Positions 11,572 to 24,573 of a stretch of 64,000 bases of DNA are shown here, piece by piece. The stretch is from Rana temporaria (taxonomy: Eukaryota; Chordata; Amphibia; Anura; Ranidae): positions 282,258,938 to 282,322,937 of the forward strand of contig NC_053492.1 in NCBI RefSeq assembly GCF_905171775.1, given 5' to 3'. Under the pieces are notes generated by a model. That model did no database searches. It saw only the letters and a program-made list of their open reading frames with translations, and was not told where the DNA came from. Numbering within the stretch: the stretch's first letter is position 1; each line of letters starts with the position of its first letter. Position numbers and translations under genes: made by a program.

Positions 11572-12998
11572 GGATAGGTTTACATCTATCTTTTCAGGGT
11601 AGAATAAAGAAATGTATTTGGACAGTCGCACTCTGAAAAATATTTGTTGTCTTTAACCACTTGCTTACTGGGCACATATACCCCCCTCCTGCCCGGGTGA
11701 AATTTCAGCTTCCGGCACTGCGTCGCTTTAACTGACAATTGCGCGGTCGTGCGACGTGTCTCCCGAACAACATTGACGTCCTTTTTTCCCCACATGTAGA
11801 GCTTTCTTTTGGTGGTATTTGATCGCCTGTGCGGTTTTTATTTTTTGCGCTATAAACAAAAAAGAGCGACAATTTTGAAAAAAATACAATATTTTTTTCT
11901 TGTTGCTATAATAAATAGCCCAATTTAAAAAAAAAATAAAAAATCTCAGTCTAGGCTGATACTTATTCTACATATTTTTGGTAAAAAAAAAAATCGCAAT
12001 AAGCGACAGGGTTTGCGCAAAAGTTATAGCGCCTACAAAATAGGGGACAGAATTGTTTTTTTTTTTTTACTAGTAATGGCGGTGATCTGCGATTTTTATT
12101 GGGACGGTGACATTATGGCAGACACATCAGACACATTTTTGGCGCCATTCACATTTATACTGCGATCAGTGCTATAAATATGCACTAATTACTGTATAAA
12201 TGTGACTGGCATTGAAGGGGTTAACACTAGGGGTGAGGAAGGGGTTAAATATGTTCCCTGTATAGTGTTCTAACTGTAGGTGGAGGGGGGTGACTGGGGG
12301 AGGTGACCGATCTGTGTCCCTATGTACAAGGGACACAGATCGGTCTCCTCTCCAGAGACAGGACGCTGTCTCTGTGTGAGCCGGCAATGAGAGATGATCT
12401 CAAATGTTTTCATTTGAGATCATCTCTCATTGGCCGCACAGATCACATAGCAAACGGCCACTCTGATTGGCCGTTTGCCGCGATCTGTGATTGGCTGTGT
12501 CCAAGGGAGCGCGCTCGGGAGCGCGTGCAGGGAACGCCAAAAAGGGCGGACGTCAATTGACGTCCAGTTGGATTTTCAGGTCCGCGCTGTAGCTATCATG
12601 CTGTTGCCAGCAACCGTGGCTTCTGAGAGGAGGTAATCACCAAGCAGACCCACCTGGAGCAGTAATTCCCTTTACCTATCTTTTTAGGTTATTTGCAGAT
12701 CAGCAGAAACACACTACAGTCTATTTAATCTAATTTTCTGCGTCCCTTTCACACATATGCAGTTTCACCGCAATGCACTTGGAAAGGTTCTTGGACTTTT
12801 TGGCTTCATAGATCTCATTGGAATTGAAACAAAAACACATGTACATGCTTTTCTGATGCATTTTTGCTGCATTTTCCTGCAGACACCTCCTCTTAGCAAC
12901 TTGCCAAACACAAAACACATTAAAAGCACATGAAAAATACAAATTAAAACACACTGCAAAAATGCATCAACTGTACATGCATAGATGTAAACCTAGCC
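11572..12998. mobile_element. MITE with TAGGTTTACATCTAT ends, split by family B
   Basis: The left end GGATAGGTTTACATCTATC (11572-11590) is the reverse complement, nearly, of GCATAGATGTAAACCTAGCC (12979-12998). A family B element fills 11657 to about 12590. No exact duplication is seen, so the pairing of the ends is an inference. Confidence 0.5.
11657..12590 (+). mobile_element. Family B TTAA element
   Basis: TTAA (11653-11656) is followed by CCACTTGCTTACTGG and the family B body: CTTTAACTGACAATTGCGC, TAGAGCTTTCTTTTGGTGG, TTTTGCGCTATAAACAAAAA and GGGGTTAACACTAGGGG. It contains two perfect hairpins, 12305-12320/12330-12345 and 12387-12406/12411-12430. The right TTAA terminus is not preserved. 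Confidence 0.85.
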
Positions 12999-13032
12999 TC
13001 CAGAAAATATTTATGTTTCTGCTAGTCCTGGT

Positions 13033-14481
13033 TAGGGATCAGCTTCAGGTTTGGGTTGAACAGTAAGTTCAACCTGAATCCAGCCTGTCCTCAGTTATGT
13101 ATGTGTAAGGGCAAAAGGGCAAACAAGCTGGCAATATTTGGTCAGTTCGCCCACCAACCCTCATCTGATGTTTGTGTACAAGTCTGTAATTTAATACCAG
13201 TGGAGATCCTGGGTGATGTCATATTTGGCCAATGATATCACCCACAATTTCCTGCCTGGTTCTGTATGTAAACAAGGGATCTGCCATTTGTAGTTTGGTG
13301 TTTTTATTCACTTTTTCATATTGTTCATGTGAATGAGTAACAAGGTGTACTGTGTACCCCATACTCATTTAGGGGGAGGGGGGCAGGGTGAATGTTGACT
13401 AGAACAGGCATGGAATCCTTGATGATGTCATTGACTAATTATGGTCATAATGGAACTGGTGGGAGATGGGACTGGCTCCCAGTCATATGACCACTGTGAC
13501 ATCCATGAAGTGTGGTCATTTGATCGAGCAGACCTTTCAAACCCTAATAGCCCAATTAAAGGGGCTGGGTGGGAAGGGGTTAAGGATGTTAGAGTTTTGA
13601 GGACATAGAATCCCTAAATAGTCACTAAAAACACCATCACATGGGGAGGTGAGTGCCACCTTATTCTAAAGGGGATTCCAGACTTGATATCCCCCCAGAC
13701 CCTCACATCCCTTCTTGGGGGGGAAAGGATGTGGGCATGAGGCCCTTATATTTATCACTATAAAAACCAAGTGCCTTGTAAGTGGGCAGGCTTTGGCACT
13801 TACCCTTGCAAGGTACCCTCCCAATCTTGAGGCCATGTGACCTGATATGGTTAAAGAGGCAGGGTCCACACATTCTCTGTTCCCTCTTTTCTAGCTACTC
13901 AAGATGCATGCCTAAATAAGGATCCTTTATACATTTTTGGGAGTACCCCACCTATTTTTCCTATCTTCAAGTGCAAGCACATCTTTTTAAAAAATTGTAC
14001 AAAATGGTGTGGAATCACCCTAAAATAATTTTTAAATACTTATATTAAGGCATTCAGCCTGGCTGAATGTGGGCCTCTGTGGAGGGTGGACTTGCAAATA
14101 AAGAGGTGCCCCAGATATCCATAAATCTGTGTGGGGTGCATAAGATACCTACAAATTCAAAAATAAAAAAGTGTACAAAAAAAATTGAAAACCATCACAC
14201 ATTTTTTTTATTTATAAAAATAAATATAATGACATAAACAATATACTGCAATGTAAATCCAACAATGTTAGTCACATGGCCCAGCGATCAATGTAGATCC
14301 CTGTCAATCATGATGACCCAATGACATAATAACCCAGTGATGTTCATCCACCACTACTCTCCCCACACATAACTTATTTCTCTGGGCCTCATCATTGCCC
14401 AAATATGACCATGGCCATTTTTAGTCAATGACACCACGAAGACCAAAAATGCTTGAACGTTGTCTGGTTCAATCAACCCTG
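13033..14481. mobile_element. Old, diverged hAT copy
   Basis: It begins TAGGGATCAGCTTCAGG, like the TAGGGATGAGC end at 20200. The middle (13665-13900) aligns loosely with the centre of the 8.0-9.3 kb copy: TTCTAAAGGGGATTCCAGA, GGATGTGGGCATGAGGCCCTTAT and CTCCCAATCTTGAGGCCATGTG. A right end at 14481 is suggested by GTCCTGAT (14482-14489), which matches the left flank GTCCTGGT (13025-13032) at seven of eight bases. Confidence 0.6.
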
Positions 14482-14684
14482 GTCCTGATTGCATCTTTAC
14501 TTGCCATCAAAACTGACAGCAAATTCAATTTTACACTGTCCAGGTTGAGTCTGCTCATGTCAATGCAATTTTAGAAAGAAAAATAGAATAGGGCAAAGAT
14601 ATGGGAGTGGCCCAAATAAAAAGGCGCTCGAAAAATAGGCAACTTATGTGTATGTTTCACCATTCATTTAAACACAGAAACATA

Positions 14685-15429
14685 GGCCCAGATTCTCAGA
14701 AAAACTCCTATCTTTAGGCGGGCGTAGCGTATCTCAGATACACTACGCCGCCGTAACTTAGAGCGGCAGGTCCCGTATTCAGAAACATCTTCCTCTCTCA
14801 GTTACTGCGGCGTAGTGTATCTGATACGGCGTAAGCCCGCCTAATTCAAACTAGGCTGGTAGGGGGCGTGCTGTATGTAAATGTTATGTGACCCTACGTA
14901 AATGACGCTTTTATCGAATGGCGCATGCGCGCGCATGCTCAGTATCACGTCGAATTTTCAAATTAAATTGCGCCCGCTCAATTCCTAGTCGATGTGAACG
15001 TAACTTACGTCCAGCCCCATTCACGGACGACTTACGCAAACGACGTAAGACGTGAAAAATTTTACGCTGTTCCGACGTCCATACCTAACATTGGTACGCC
15101 TCATGTACGCCTCATAGAGCAGGGGTAACTTTACACCCAAAAAAGCCTTACGATGTAAAAAAATGCGCCGGGCGCACGTACGTTTGAGAATCAGCGTAAC
15201 TAGCTCATTACCATATTCGACGCCTAAATCGACGGAAGCGCCACCTAGCGGCCAGCGTAAATATGCAACTTGGATACGACGGCGTAAGACACTTACGCCG
15301 GTCAGATCTAAGACAAATCTATGCGTAACTGATTATAAGAATCAGGCGCATAGATACGACGCCTCACACTCAGAGTTACGACGGCGTATGTGGAGATACG
15401 CCGGCGTAACTCCTACGAGAATCTGGGCC
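14685..15429. mobile_element. Family D element (Harbinger-like MITE)
   Basis: Ends GGCCCAGATTCTC and GAGAATCTGGGCC form a clear TIR; subterminal sequence is CpG-rich with many TACGCCG/CGGCGTA motifs in both orientations. A second copy is at 30276-30997. Flanking bases ATA and ACA do not give a clean duplication here. Confidence 0.8.
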
Positions 15430-16249
15430 ACAGCTTCTATCGTCAGCTTGTTCAGTTAACTCTGCTTCTGCCTTAGTAAATTCCCCTTATTGTACTGGTA
15501 TCTTAGCTTTTATATGTCTGAAGGAGGTACTTCAAAAGAGAAAGGCGAATGCAAACAGAGAAAGGTTAGCTTGCTAGTCTCATATGAGTCAAAAGCAGTA
15601 ATCTAGCACACAGGCAGTAGCAAAGAAGGGGTGTGTGGCATTCTGAATCTGACTATGAACAGCTGACAGCAACTTCAAAAAGCCACTTGTCTGGAAATTC
15701 GGGATACACCAAGTAAACCTATGTTTTGTCATGCACAGGTCAATGCCACCGAAAGACTCATAAATCATTCCGCAGCATGCTGCCTTTTTACAGACACACA
15801 GTAGCAGCGTTTTTTTTTTTGCGTTCGAATATTTTAAATAATACATTAGCCATCATCACTTTGACAGAATGATGCAAATGTATCTGACTGAAATATAGTT
15901 ATTATCCACTGTCAAAACAAATGTCTGATTTTGTTGACAATCAGGGCAGCTATATATAGTACAGAGATTTTTGTAAATTCTTTTGCACAGCCATTCCTGC
16001 TTTAGTTCTGAAGATGTCGATGAAGGCTGAACACAAAGTTAATTCCAGTCACACCAGTTACAGAAGTACTGGTAAAAAATTATTCCACAACCAAAAATAT
16101 TCTAATAAAGTACTGATAAAGTACTGATTTACTGGGATCTTCTCTGAAAATCACGTTGTTCGGTAACACCACATACAGGCATTGCACATGGGTTACATGA
16201 AGTCCAAGATAGCTATAAATGTAACCCAACCCAAAATTGTAAATTTACT
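15430..16249. other. No gene seen
   Basis: The reverse frame at 15589-15846 has a weak Cys-rich composition but no recognised domain. A decayed CTGAAGA-type hairpin at 16009-16040 is noted in the findings. Confidence 0.4.
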
Positions 16250-16261
16250 TTAACCACTTAA

Positions 16262-16545
16262 AGGGGTTGTAAAGGCTTTTTTTTCTAAATAGGTTCCTTT
16301 GAGCTAGTGCATTGTTGGTTCACTTACCTTTTCTTTCGATTTCCCTTCTAAATGTTTTTTTTTCTTTGTCTGAACTTCTCACTTCCTGTTCCTCCTCAGT
16401 AAGCTGTTCTGGCTGACTAAACACTGCTCGGATGATGGTGTGAAGTTTACTGAGGAGAAACAGGAAGTGAGAAATTCAGACAAAGAAAAAAAACATTTAG
16501 AAGGGAAATCGAAGGAAAAGGTAAGTGAACCAACAATGCACTAGC
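16262..16545. mobile_element. Family F palindromic TTAA element, right arm cut short
   Basis: TTAA at 16258-16261 is followed by AGGGGTTGTAAAGG. The arms 16302-16402 and 16447-16545 are near-perfect reverse complements separated by 44 bases. The outer part of the right arm is missing and a family B element follows. The left TTAA lies within TTAACCACTTAA, which resembles a family B end, so F may have landed inside the TIR of the B copy that follows. Confidence 0.75.
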
Positions 16546-16549
16546 TTAA

Positions 16550-17488
16550 CCACCGATTTACGTCGGCAGAATGGCACGGTTGGGCACATCAACGTATATC
16601 TACGTTGCCCTTTAAGCCCAGCCGTGGGGTCACGTGCACGCGACCCGGTCCGAAGCTGGCCGCGGGACTCGCGGACCCGATCGCCGCTGGAGTCCAGCGA
16701 TCGACCCCCGGAGCTGAAGAACGGGGAGAGCTGTGTGTAAACACGGCTTCCCCGTTCTTCACTGTGGCGCTGTCATCGATTGAGTGTTCCCTTATATAGG
16801 GAATCACAATCGATGATGTCACACCTACAGCCACACCCCCCACAGTTAGAAACAGACATGAGGTCACACATAACCCCATCAGCGCTCCCTTGTGGTAAAC
16901 TCCCAAACTGCAATTGTAATTTTCACAGTAAACAATGCATTTTTTGCTGTGAAAATGACAATGGTCACAAAAATGTGTCAAAATTGTCCTAAGTGTCCGC
17001 CATAATGTCGCAGTCACGAAAAAAAACGCTGATTGCCGCCATTAGTAGTAAAAAATTATTTTTTTATAAAAATGCAATAAAACTATCCCCTATTTTGTAA
17101 ACGCTATAAATTTTGCGCAAACCAACCGATAAACGCTTATTGCGATTTTTTTCTTACCAAAAATAGGTAGAAGAATACGTATCAGCCTAAACTGAGGAAA
17201 ACATATTTTTTTATATATATTTTTGGGGGATATTTATTATAGCAAAAACAAAATGTTGCATTTTTTTCAAAATTATTGCTTTATTTTTGTTTATAGCGCA
17301 AAAAATAAAAACCGCAGAGGTGATCAAATACCACCAAAAGAAAGCTCTATTTGTGATAAAAAAAGGACGTCAGTTTTGTTTGGGAGACATGTCGCACGAC
17401 CGCGCAATTGTCAGTTAAAGTGACGCAGTGCCGAATCGCAAAAAGGGGCAAGGTCCTTAACCTGCATATTGGTCTGGGTCTTAAGTGG
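16550..17488 (-). mobile_element. Family B TTAA element
   Basis: TTAA at 16546-16549 and 17489-17492. The right end is CTTAAGTGG. The body is in reverse orientation: GTTTACAAAATA-type, GCGCAAACCAA, CACCAAAAGAAAGCTCTA and GCGCAATTGTCAGTTAAAG. The variable hairpin is 16774-16792/16798-16815. A second hairpin surrounds 16708-16760 (GAACGGGGAGAGC...GGCTTCCCCGTTC). Confidence 0.9.
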
Positions 17489-17492
17489 TTAA

Positions 17493-18498
17493 TATGAGAT
17501 CTGTGGTCAAAAAGATCTCAGATCCCATATTTACACTAAAATGCAATAAAAAAAAAATATATCATTTGAAAAAGTAAATAAAAAAAGTCTCTTTAAGAGC
17601 TATGGGCAAAAGTGACGTTTCGACATCGCTTCTGCCCTGCAATGGTATGGAGACGGTGGGGCACCTTCCCCTCACTCCTCTCCATACCACACACGGAAGA
17701 GGACAGATGGCTCCAGTAAGCAGCGGAGGGCCCCTCTCCCGCCAATAAAAGTGATCTTTTGGTGAATCACAGAGACCACTTATATTTGAAAGCGGACCAC
17801 CCGCTGAAGAAGAGGATACCGGGGTTATGGCAGCTAGCTGCTGCCATAACAATATCCCTCTTCAATGTACCTCCGTATAGCGACAGCGGGCGGACCGTAA
17901 GATTAAAATGTTGATATTTTTTGTAAATACATTTACATGCAAAAAAATCTGAAATTTGGCAGTGTCTCTTTACTGGACTTTTATAAGTTTTATCTTCCCA
18001 AAGAAAACGATTCTGCTCTTCACAATCACGCAGTTTTCGGCAGCACCTATATTTGTGAGCAACAATTTTAAAAGATGAAGCAAATGAAGGGCAAAATTAG
18101 AACCAAAATTTCTGATGAGCACCTTGAGAATTTATTAAGAATTTTTGCTGTCATCCATCTAACCAGATATCGATGCGTTCGTTTATCAAAAACAGTGTCA
18201 AATACTTCACTAGTTTATGTTGCCCTCTTACTTTTATAATAAAAAATATTCCAAAAAAACCTTGGTAGTAAAAAAGCACTTTGGTAGATTCACTTATCCC
18301 GAATCTTGTTGTTAAGAAGTGGTACGTACTATGGTGGACATTGTTAGAAAGGAGGTAAGTATTGTAGCCGGTGTTTCTTTTTCAATAGTGCGGAGGAACT
18401 ACAATATTAAAAAAAAAAAAAATCCTGATGTTGGGCTTTTACCACATCCTGCCTTATGGTCCTCCTTATTACTTACCATAGTAATGTGTAGCCCTAAT
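17493..18498. other. No gene; GC-rich block 17600-17900
   Basis: A short inverted repeat ATATGAGATCTG...CAGATCCCATAT lies at 17491-17530. The GC-rich part resembles the centres of other non-autonomous elements in this window but I cannot define ends. Confidence 0.4.
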
Positions 18499-18674
18499 CA
18501 GGGCAGTCTTTAAGGCAGGGCAAAAGGGGAAGCCGCCCCAGGCCCAGTCAGTGTTGTGGGGCCCAAAAGCAGCTGCCCTTGAGCCTACACTGCCTGAAAG
18601 TAGTCGACAAATGGATTCGGGAAGCCCCAAGAAAATGTTTGCCCAGGGTCCAATCAATATTAAAGATGGCCCTG
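18499..18674. mobile_element. Small hAT-like MITE (176 bp)
   Basis: Ends CAGGGCAGTCTTTAA and TTAAAGATGGCCCTG are inverted repeats, and both sides repeat a GGGCAAA/TTTGCCC motif further in. The 8-bp flanks (GCCCTAAT and GCTCCGCT) match at only four positions, so the duplication has decayed or the end is misplaced. Confidence 0.5.
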
Positions 18675-20191
18675 GCTCCGCTGACCAATAGGGAGGCTTG
18701 AAAGACAAAATAATAGAGTTGGCCTTTAAATAGATAGTATCGGTCAGTTCTAGCTCAAAGATTTTCACAGAAGCATCACTGGTCTATGCAAAGCATTTTA
18801 TGTGCAGCAAACTTTACTTATCACTTTAACCTTCATAACAGACAGCATCTAAATTGGTAATTAAGGGTATAATTACATTAATTAATTAAAACAGAACAGA
18901 GTACTTTCTTGTGAAATGCTGTTTGCTACTTGACAACTCGACAGAGAGAGAGCAGGTTATCTGTAAAATGTAGATCATATCTGATAAAAAATAGTAATAG
19001 TATAAAAAAACATGTGGACATTGAAGCTTTTAAGTGACCCTGTCAATTTACTAAAGCTGTCAATGAACCTATGCAGCACTAAGTGATTCCTGTCACTCAC
19101 CTCCATCAGTGAAGGCACCAGGATGGGTAAATATTCCCCTTTTCATTTACAAACACATGTAAGTTTTAAATGGTGGGCTTTATTTAGTAATTTATGATAA
19201 TCTCTCACAAATCATTGTCTACAATAAAAGGCTGAAAGCTAAAGTCTTATTGGCTGTTATAGGTTTAAGTACCCATCATTATTCTATTCACTGTATGTGT
19301 ATTTTATTTTTATTTTTTTGTCTTTTTTTAGATGTTTCTGCCTATCTCATACATATTTTCACTAATCGCAAAACACTATAAATCACACAAAAGACTTTTT
19401 TGATTCATAAGGTTATCCTGGTAAGTGAAATCATGAGTCATTCAGACGAAATTTTTTAAGCAAGACTTTGTGATTAAAGCTGTGACAGAGAAAAGTCAGA
19501 TAGTTCTTTTTACCGCAGAAGTAGGAAATCAGGTTACAGTGTAGGAATGACTCACCCAGATGGCACTTGCCCTTTCCTTCCGTTTAGAAAGTCTGTCCTA
19601 ATCACTGTTTTTCCCCTGATACACCAAAGCTGACCTCCTGCTCGCAGCTCTAGTCTCACAACTCCATTGACAATAAATGTGTAAGGTTTATACAGAACAG
19701 TACAGATAAATAGCTCCCAACTGTTCTTTTTTATTTGAATGGACTATCCTCTTTTTGGATCTAAACTCAGTTGTCCCTCTTTTTGATCTCTTCTATAGAC
19801 CTCTATAAAAATCTATGTATGTGCAAAAAAGTGTAAAAACTATACAAAACTGTTAATTCAGTTTATACATTTTTCAATTTTGTATATTTCAAATAGTCCT
19901 CTGAAAAAGCCAATCGCATTTCTCATATTAACTGTTTATGGTCCATACAACTGGGGATGTGGCAGTGTGGTTGTGTGCATTATATATATATACATAGTGC
20001 TAAAAAGTGTGCTTTTTGGTCCCAGTAGGCAAATAGCTTTCCCAAACTGCTCTTTCAGGTCTCTGGTCAGTTAAACTCAAAGCGTGCCTTTATGCATGAA
20101 AATAAAACAGAAACTTCTAAATGTATGTATACTATGCTTTGTTTTTGTTTGTTTTTTGTGCATCAGATAGAGTAAGCAAGAGTTACAAACC
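18675..20191. other. Low-copy AT-rich stretch
   Basis: No gene or element recognised. Confidence 0.45.
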
Positions 20192-20199
20192 CTGTCAGG

Positions 20200-22336
20200 T
20201 AGGGATGAGCCGAACACCCCCCTGTTCAATTCGCACCAGAACTTGCGAACACACCAAATGTTCATGTGAACTTTAGAACCCCGTTAAAGTCTATGGGACT
20301 CGAACATTTGAAATCTAAAGTGCTAATTTTAAAGGCTAATATGCAAGTTATTGTCCTAAAAAGTGTTTGGGAGCAGTGATTTTAATAATGCTAAAAGTGA
20401 AACAATAAAAGTGAAATATTCCTTTAAATTTCGTAACTAGGGGGGGTGTAAAGTTAGCATGTGAAATAGCGCATGTTTCCAGTACATAGAACTGTCCCTG
20501 CACAAAGTGTAATTTCTGAAAGAAAAAAAGACATTTAAAACTGACTTGCGGCAATAATGAATTGTCGGCTCTGGCAATTCAGAGCGAATTCATTCATAAA
20601 AAAATTGTGTGGGGGTCCCCCCAAATTCCATTACCAGGCCCTTCAGGTCTGGAATGGATATTAAGGGGAACCCCGCCGTCAATTTAAAAAAAAAATGACA
20701 TGGGGTTCCCCCCAAATATCCATTCCAGACCCTTCAGGTCTGGTGTGGATTTTAAGGGGAACTCCACCCCAAATTTAAAAACAAAATGGCGTGGAGTTCC
20801 CCCAAAAATTCACACCAGACCCCTTTTCCGAGCCGCAGAAAAGAGGGGGGGACAGAGTGCGGCCCCCCTCTCCTGAACCGTACCAGGCCACATGCCCTCA
20901 ACATGGGGAGGATGTCCCCATGTTGATGGGGACAAGGGCCTCATCCCCACAACCCTTGCCTGTTGGTTGTGGGGGTCTGCGGGCGGGGGGCTTATCAGAA
21001 TCTGGAAGACCCCTTTAACAAAGGGGACCCCCAGATCCTGCCCCCCCCCCTATGTGAATTGGTAATGGGGTACATTGTACCCCTACTATTTCACGAAGGA
21101 AGTGTAAATAGTTGGAAAAAACACACACACCGTAGAAAAAAGTCCTTTATTAATAAAAAATAAAAATAAAAATCCAGCGGTGGTAATCTACTCGGTCCCA
21201 GCTCCCTGCTCCAACATTGTCTGTATCCAGCGACGGGTGATCTCCAGTCCAGCGATTAGAAGATCCATCCATCCAGAGCGCAGCCACGCCGACCTCCTCT
21301 CTCCGCTGGACACAGCCCAGCGAATGACGCGGCTGAAGCTGTGACATTACCCCATTACCAATTCACATAAGGGGGGGGCCAGGATCTGGAGGTCCCCTTT
21401 GTTAAAGGGGTCTTCCAGATTCTGATAAGCCCCCCTCCCGCAGACCTCCACAACCACCGGGCAAGGGTTGTGGGGATGAGGCCCTTGTCCCCATCAACAT
21501 GGGGACATCCTCCCCATGTTGAGGGCATGTGGCCTGGTATGATTCAGGAGAGGGGGGCCGCACTCTGTCCCCCCTCTTTTCTGCGGCCGGCCAGGTTAAC
21601 GTGCTTGGATAAGGGGTCTGGTGTGAATTTTTGGGGGAACTCCACGCCATTTTTTTTTTAAATTTGGGGTGGATTTCCCCTTAAAGTCCACACCAGACCT
21701 GAAGGGTCTGGAATGGATATTGGGGGGGGGGAACCCCCACGTCATTGTTTTTTAAATTGACGGTGGGGTTCCCCTTAATGTCAATTCCAGAACTGAAGGG
21801 CCTGGTAATGGAATTTGGGGGGACCCCCACGCTATTTTTTTTTTTATGAATGAATTCTCTCTGAATTGCCGGGAGCCGACAATTCATTATAGCCGCAAGT
21901 CAGTTTTAAATGTCTTTTTTTCTTTCAGAAATTACACTTTGTGCAGGGACAGTTCTACGTACGGGAAACATGCGTTATTTCACATGCTAACTTTACACCC
22001 CCCCTAGGTATGACATTTAAAGTAATATTTCACTTTTATTGTTTCACTTTTAGCATTATTAAATTCACTGCTCCCGAAAAAACGGCCGTTTTTAAAACTT
22101 TTTTTTGCATTGATACATGTCCCCTGGGACAGGACCCAGGTCCCCAAACCTTTTAGGACAATAAATTGCATATTAGCCTTTAAAATTAGCACTTTAGATT
22201 TCTCCTATAGACTTTAACAGGGTGTTTTCCGTGACTTTTCGAATTTGCCGCGAACACCCCTAATTGGTTGTTGTTCGCCGAACAGGCAATGTTCGAGTCG
22301 AACATGAGTTCGACTCGAACTCGAAGCTCATCCCTA
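20200..22336. mobile_element. Foldback hAT element with exact 8-bp duplication
   Basis: Ends TAGGGATGAGC and GCTCATCCCTA are flanked by CTGTCAGG (20192-20199 and 22337-22344). Most of the element is one inverted repeat: about 20200-21075 against 21345-22336, with a 270-bp unique centre. The inner arms (around 20840-21070 and 21350-21580) are nearly identical; the outer parts differ by an indel of about 70 bp and by changes next to the ends. Both arms correspond to the right end of the 8024-9337 copy. There is no transposase, so it depended on an autonomous relative. Confidence 0.93.
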
Positions 22337-22344
22337 CTGTCAGG

Positions 22345-22773
22345 TTATTTTTGATATCTGTTTTGAGATGTGGAGCCTTCCCTACATTTCCTGTTAGGGA
22401 GAACAGGAGATGAAATCTCCTTAAAATCAGGGGAATTCCCTTCTATACAGTTGTCACCTTAACATTTGTCCCCATTGGAAGACTAAAGCTAGCCACACAT
22501 GGAGCAAGTTTTGTCCACTTACTGATGAATCAGCTGAAGTTTACTCTGTGGGTGGCCTTTCCGCACCTCCTAAACTACATCCTTTAATTGAAAAGTTAAA
22601 GGAGGTGGGCAGAAAATTGTTGGCTGCATTCAGTCAGATGTTTGGGCATTTTGACACCATGTGCTAACTATCAGACTATTAAAGCCACAACAGAAGATTT
22701 GCCCATCCCTGCTGTTCAGTGTGAATGGAGGAAAAAAATGTGTGTGTATGGCCAGCTTTTAGTTGAGGGAGGG
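22345..22773. other. No feature seen
   Basis: Short stretch between two hAT insertions, without recognisable genes. Confidence 0.4.
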
Positions 22774-22781
22774 TTTGCCCC

Positions 22782-24217
22782 TAGACATGGGCTGAACACC
22801 CCCCCCCCCTTCGCAGCAGAACTCCAAAACAGGGAAATTGTTCTAACCCAAACGGCTAACTCAATACTGGGCACTTTCACCCCCTTCCTTCCCAGACCAT
22901 TTTTCAGCTTTCAGCGCTGTCACACTTCGAATGAGAATTGCGTAGTCATGCAACAGTGTACCCAAATGCCATTTTTATCATTTTTTCACACAAATTGAAT
23001 GGTTGTATTTAATCCCCAAAAAATGCAATTTTCTTAGTTTCTGCTATAATATTTTGCAAATAAGTAATTTCTCTTCTAGATTTTGAACAAAAATTATACT
23101 GCTACATTTCTTTGGTAAAAATAACCCAACTCAGTGCATATTATTTGGTCTGTGTGAAAGTTATAGAGTCCACAAACTATGGTAGCAATCATTGAAAACT
23201 GATCACACCTGATGTGCTGACGGCCTATCCCATTTTTTTAGAACAGGTTCACACTGGTACGACACAACAGTCATACTACTTTGGATCCGACCTTGCCCTG
23301 CGACTTGAAGTCCGACATGCGTCTGACTTCAATGAACAGGGATCCGACTTCAATCCCGACAATACCAGGTACTGTTTCTGCTATGAATCTTTAGGGGGAA
23401 CTCCATGCAAAATTTAAAAAAAAAACAGCATGGGTTCATCCTCCAAGAGGATTTTAAGGGAAACACCCCTACGCTGAAAAAATGGCGTGGGGTCCCCCCA
23501 GAGTCCATACCAGACCCTTCTCCAAGCATGCAGCCCGGACGGTCAGGAAAGGGGGTGGGACGAGCGAGCATTCCCCCCCTCCTGAACCGTACCAGTAGGC
23601 ATGCCCTCAACATGGGGGGATGGGTGCTTTGGAGCAGGGGAGCCCCCACCCCAAAGCACTTTGTCCCCATGTTGATGAGGACAAGGGCCTCTTCCCGATA
23701 ACCCTGGCTGTTGGTTGTCAGGGTCTGTGGGCAGGGGGCTTATCAGAATAAGCGGGCCCCCAGATCCAAGTACCCAGCTATTGACCCACCTTTGGGTCTG
23801 GTATGAGTTTTAAGGGGAATCCCATGCCAACATTTAAAAAAAAGGTATATGGTCCCCACAAAATCCATACCAGACCCTTATCTGGGCATGCAGCCTTACA
23901 AGTCAGGAAAGGGGGGGACGAGCATAGGCCTGGCGCCCCCCTTAAAATCATACCAAAACCAAAGGGCCTATGGACTGGGGGGACTCGTTGTTTTTTCTTT
24001 GTTTTTTGTTTTTTTAACCAGCACTTTTTTTTATTCAGCTGTCAGCGGGGAAACCCATTGACAGCTGATGACGCTTCAGTTGTTAAGGGCCACGCTCTTT
24101 AACAATCAGCTTACACTGTGCCCTGATTGGGGAAAGCATTCAGGGTGTTCGGCGGGACAAACAACTGGTGAATACCCTGCAAATTCAGGTATTGGGCTCA
24201 CCGTTCACCCATCACTA
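22782..24217. mobile_element. hAT element with exact 8-bp duplication, composite inside
   Basis: Ends TAGACATGGGCTGAACACCC and GTTCACCCATCACTA are flanked by TTTGCCCC (22774-22781 and 24218-24225). The interior holds an old family B-like fragment (22856-23235), a fragment beginning GGTTCACACTGGTACGACAC (23240-23360), and two tandem-like hAT-internal blocks around 23390-23780 and 23800-24000 (CATACCAGACCC, GGCATGCAGCC, TCAGGAAAGGGG). Confidence 0.88.
22856..23235 (+). mobile_element. Old relative of family B, truncated
   Basis: The sequence reads ATACTGGGCACTTTCACCCC, then CAGCGCTGTCACACTTCGAATGAGAATTGCG-like bases that align with the family B block CACTGCGTCGCTTTAACTGACAATTGCG. Further on TTTGGTAAAAAT and AAAGTTATAGAGTCCACAAA keep family B order. 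It is much more diverged than the other copies and lacks its right half. Confidence 0.6.
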
Positions 24218-24225
24218 TTTGCCCC

Positions 24226-24569
24226 TTTATATGCCAGTTGTGGGTGAGGCCCAGTGGAGTTGGAGTAAAGGAACAGAACACCCCTGATCTGCCAGGATGT
24301 AGTATGTGCATCACTAAAGCAAGAGATTGAGCCCTCTATGGAGCTGAACCACAGAGCAGGACACTTTGGGAGCAAAAGGAGAAACCTTTCCCCCTTGACC
24401 TTTGCCTAGCGGGTCTCTTGGCTTGGTTTAAAATGGCCTCTGTGACTATGGAGGATCTCCCTTTGTGTGGGGTGAACGTACATCCTGAGTGTGAAACATC
24501 TAGAAAGGTGAATATAATATATGGGAAGATGGCTGTGAAGGTTCTGGGACTTAGGTGAGTGTTCTGCAC
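24226..24569. other. No feature seen
   Basis: No gene, repeat or motif recognised. Confidence 0.4.
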
Positions 24570-24573
24570 TTAA

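Noticed and set aside
22520..22550. CTGATGA followed by a short stem as a third hammerhead-like site
   Set aside because: No GAAAC follows and no outer stem pairs.
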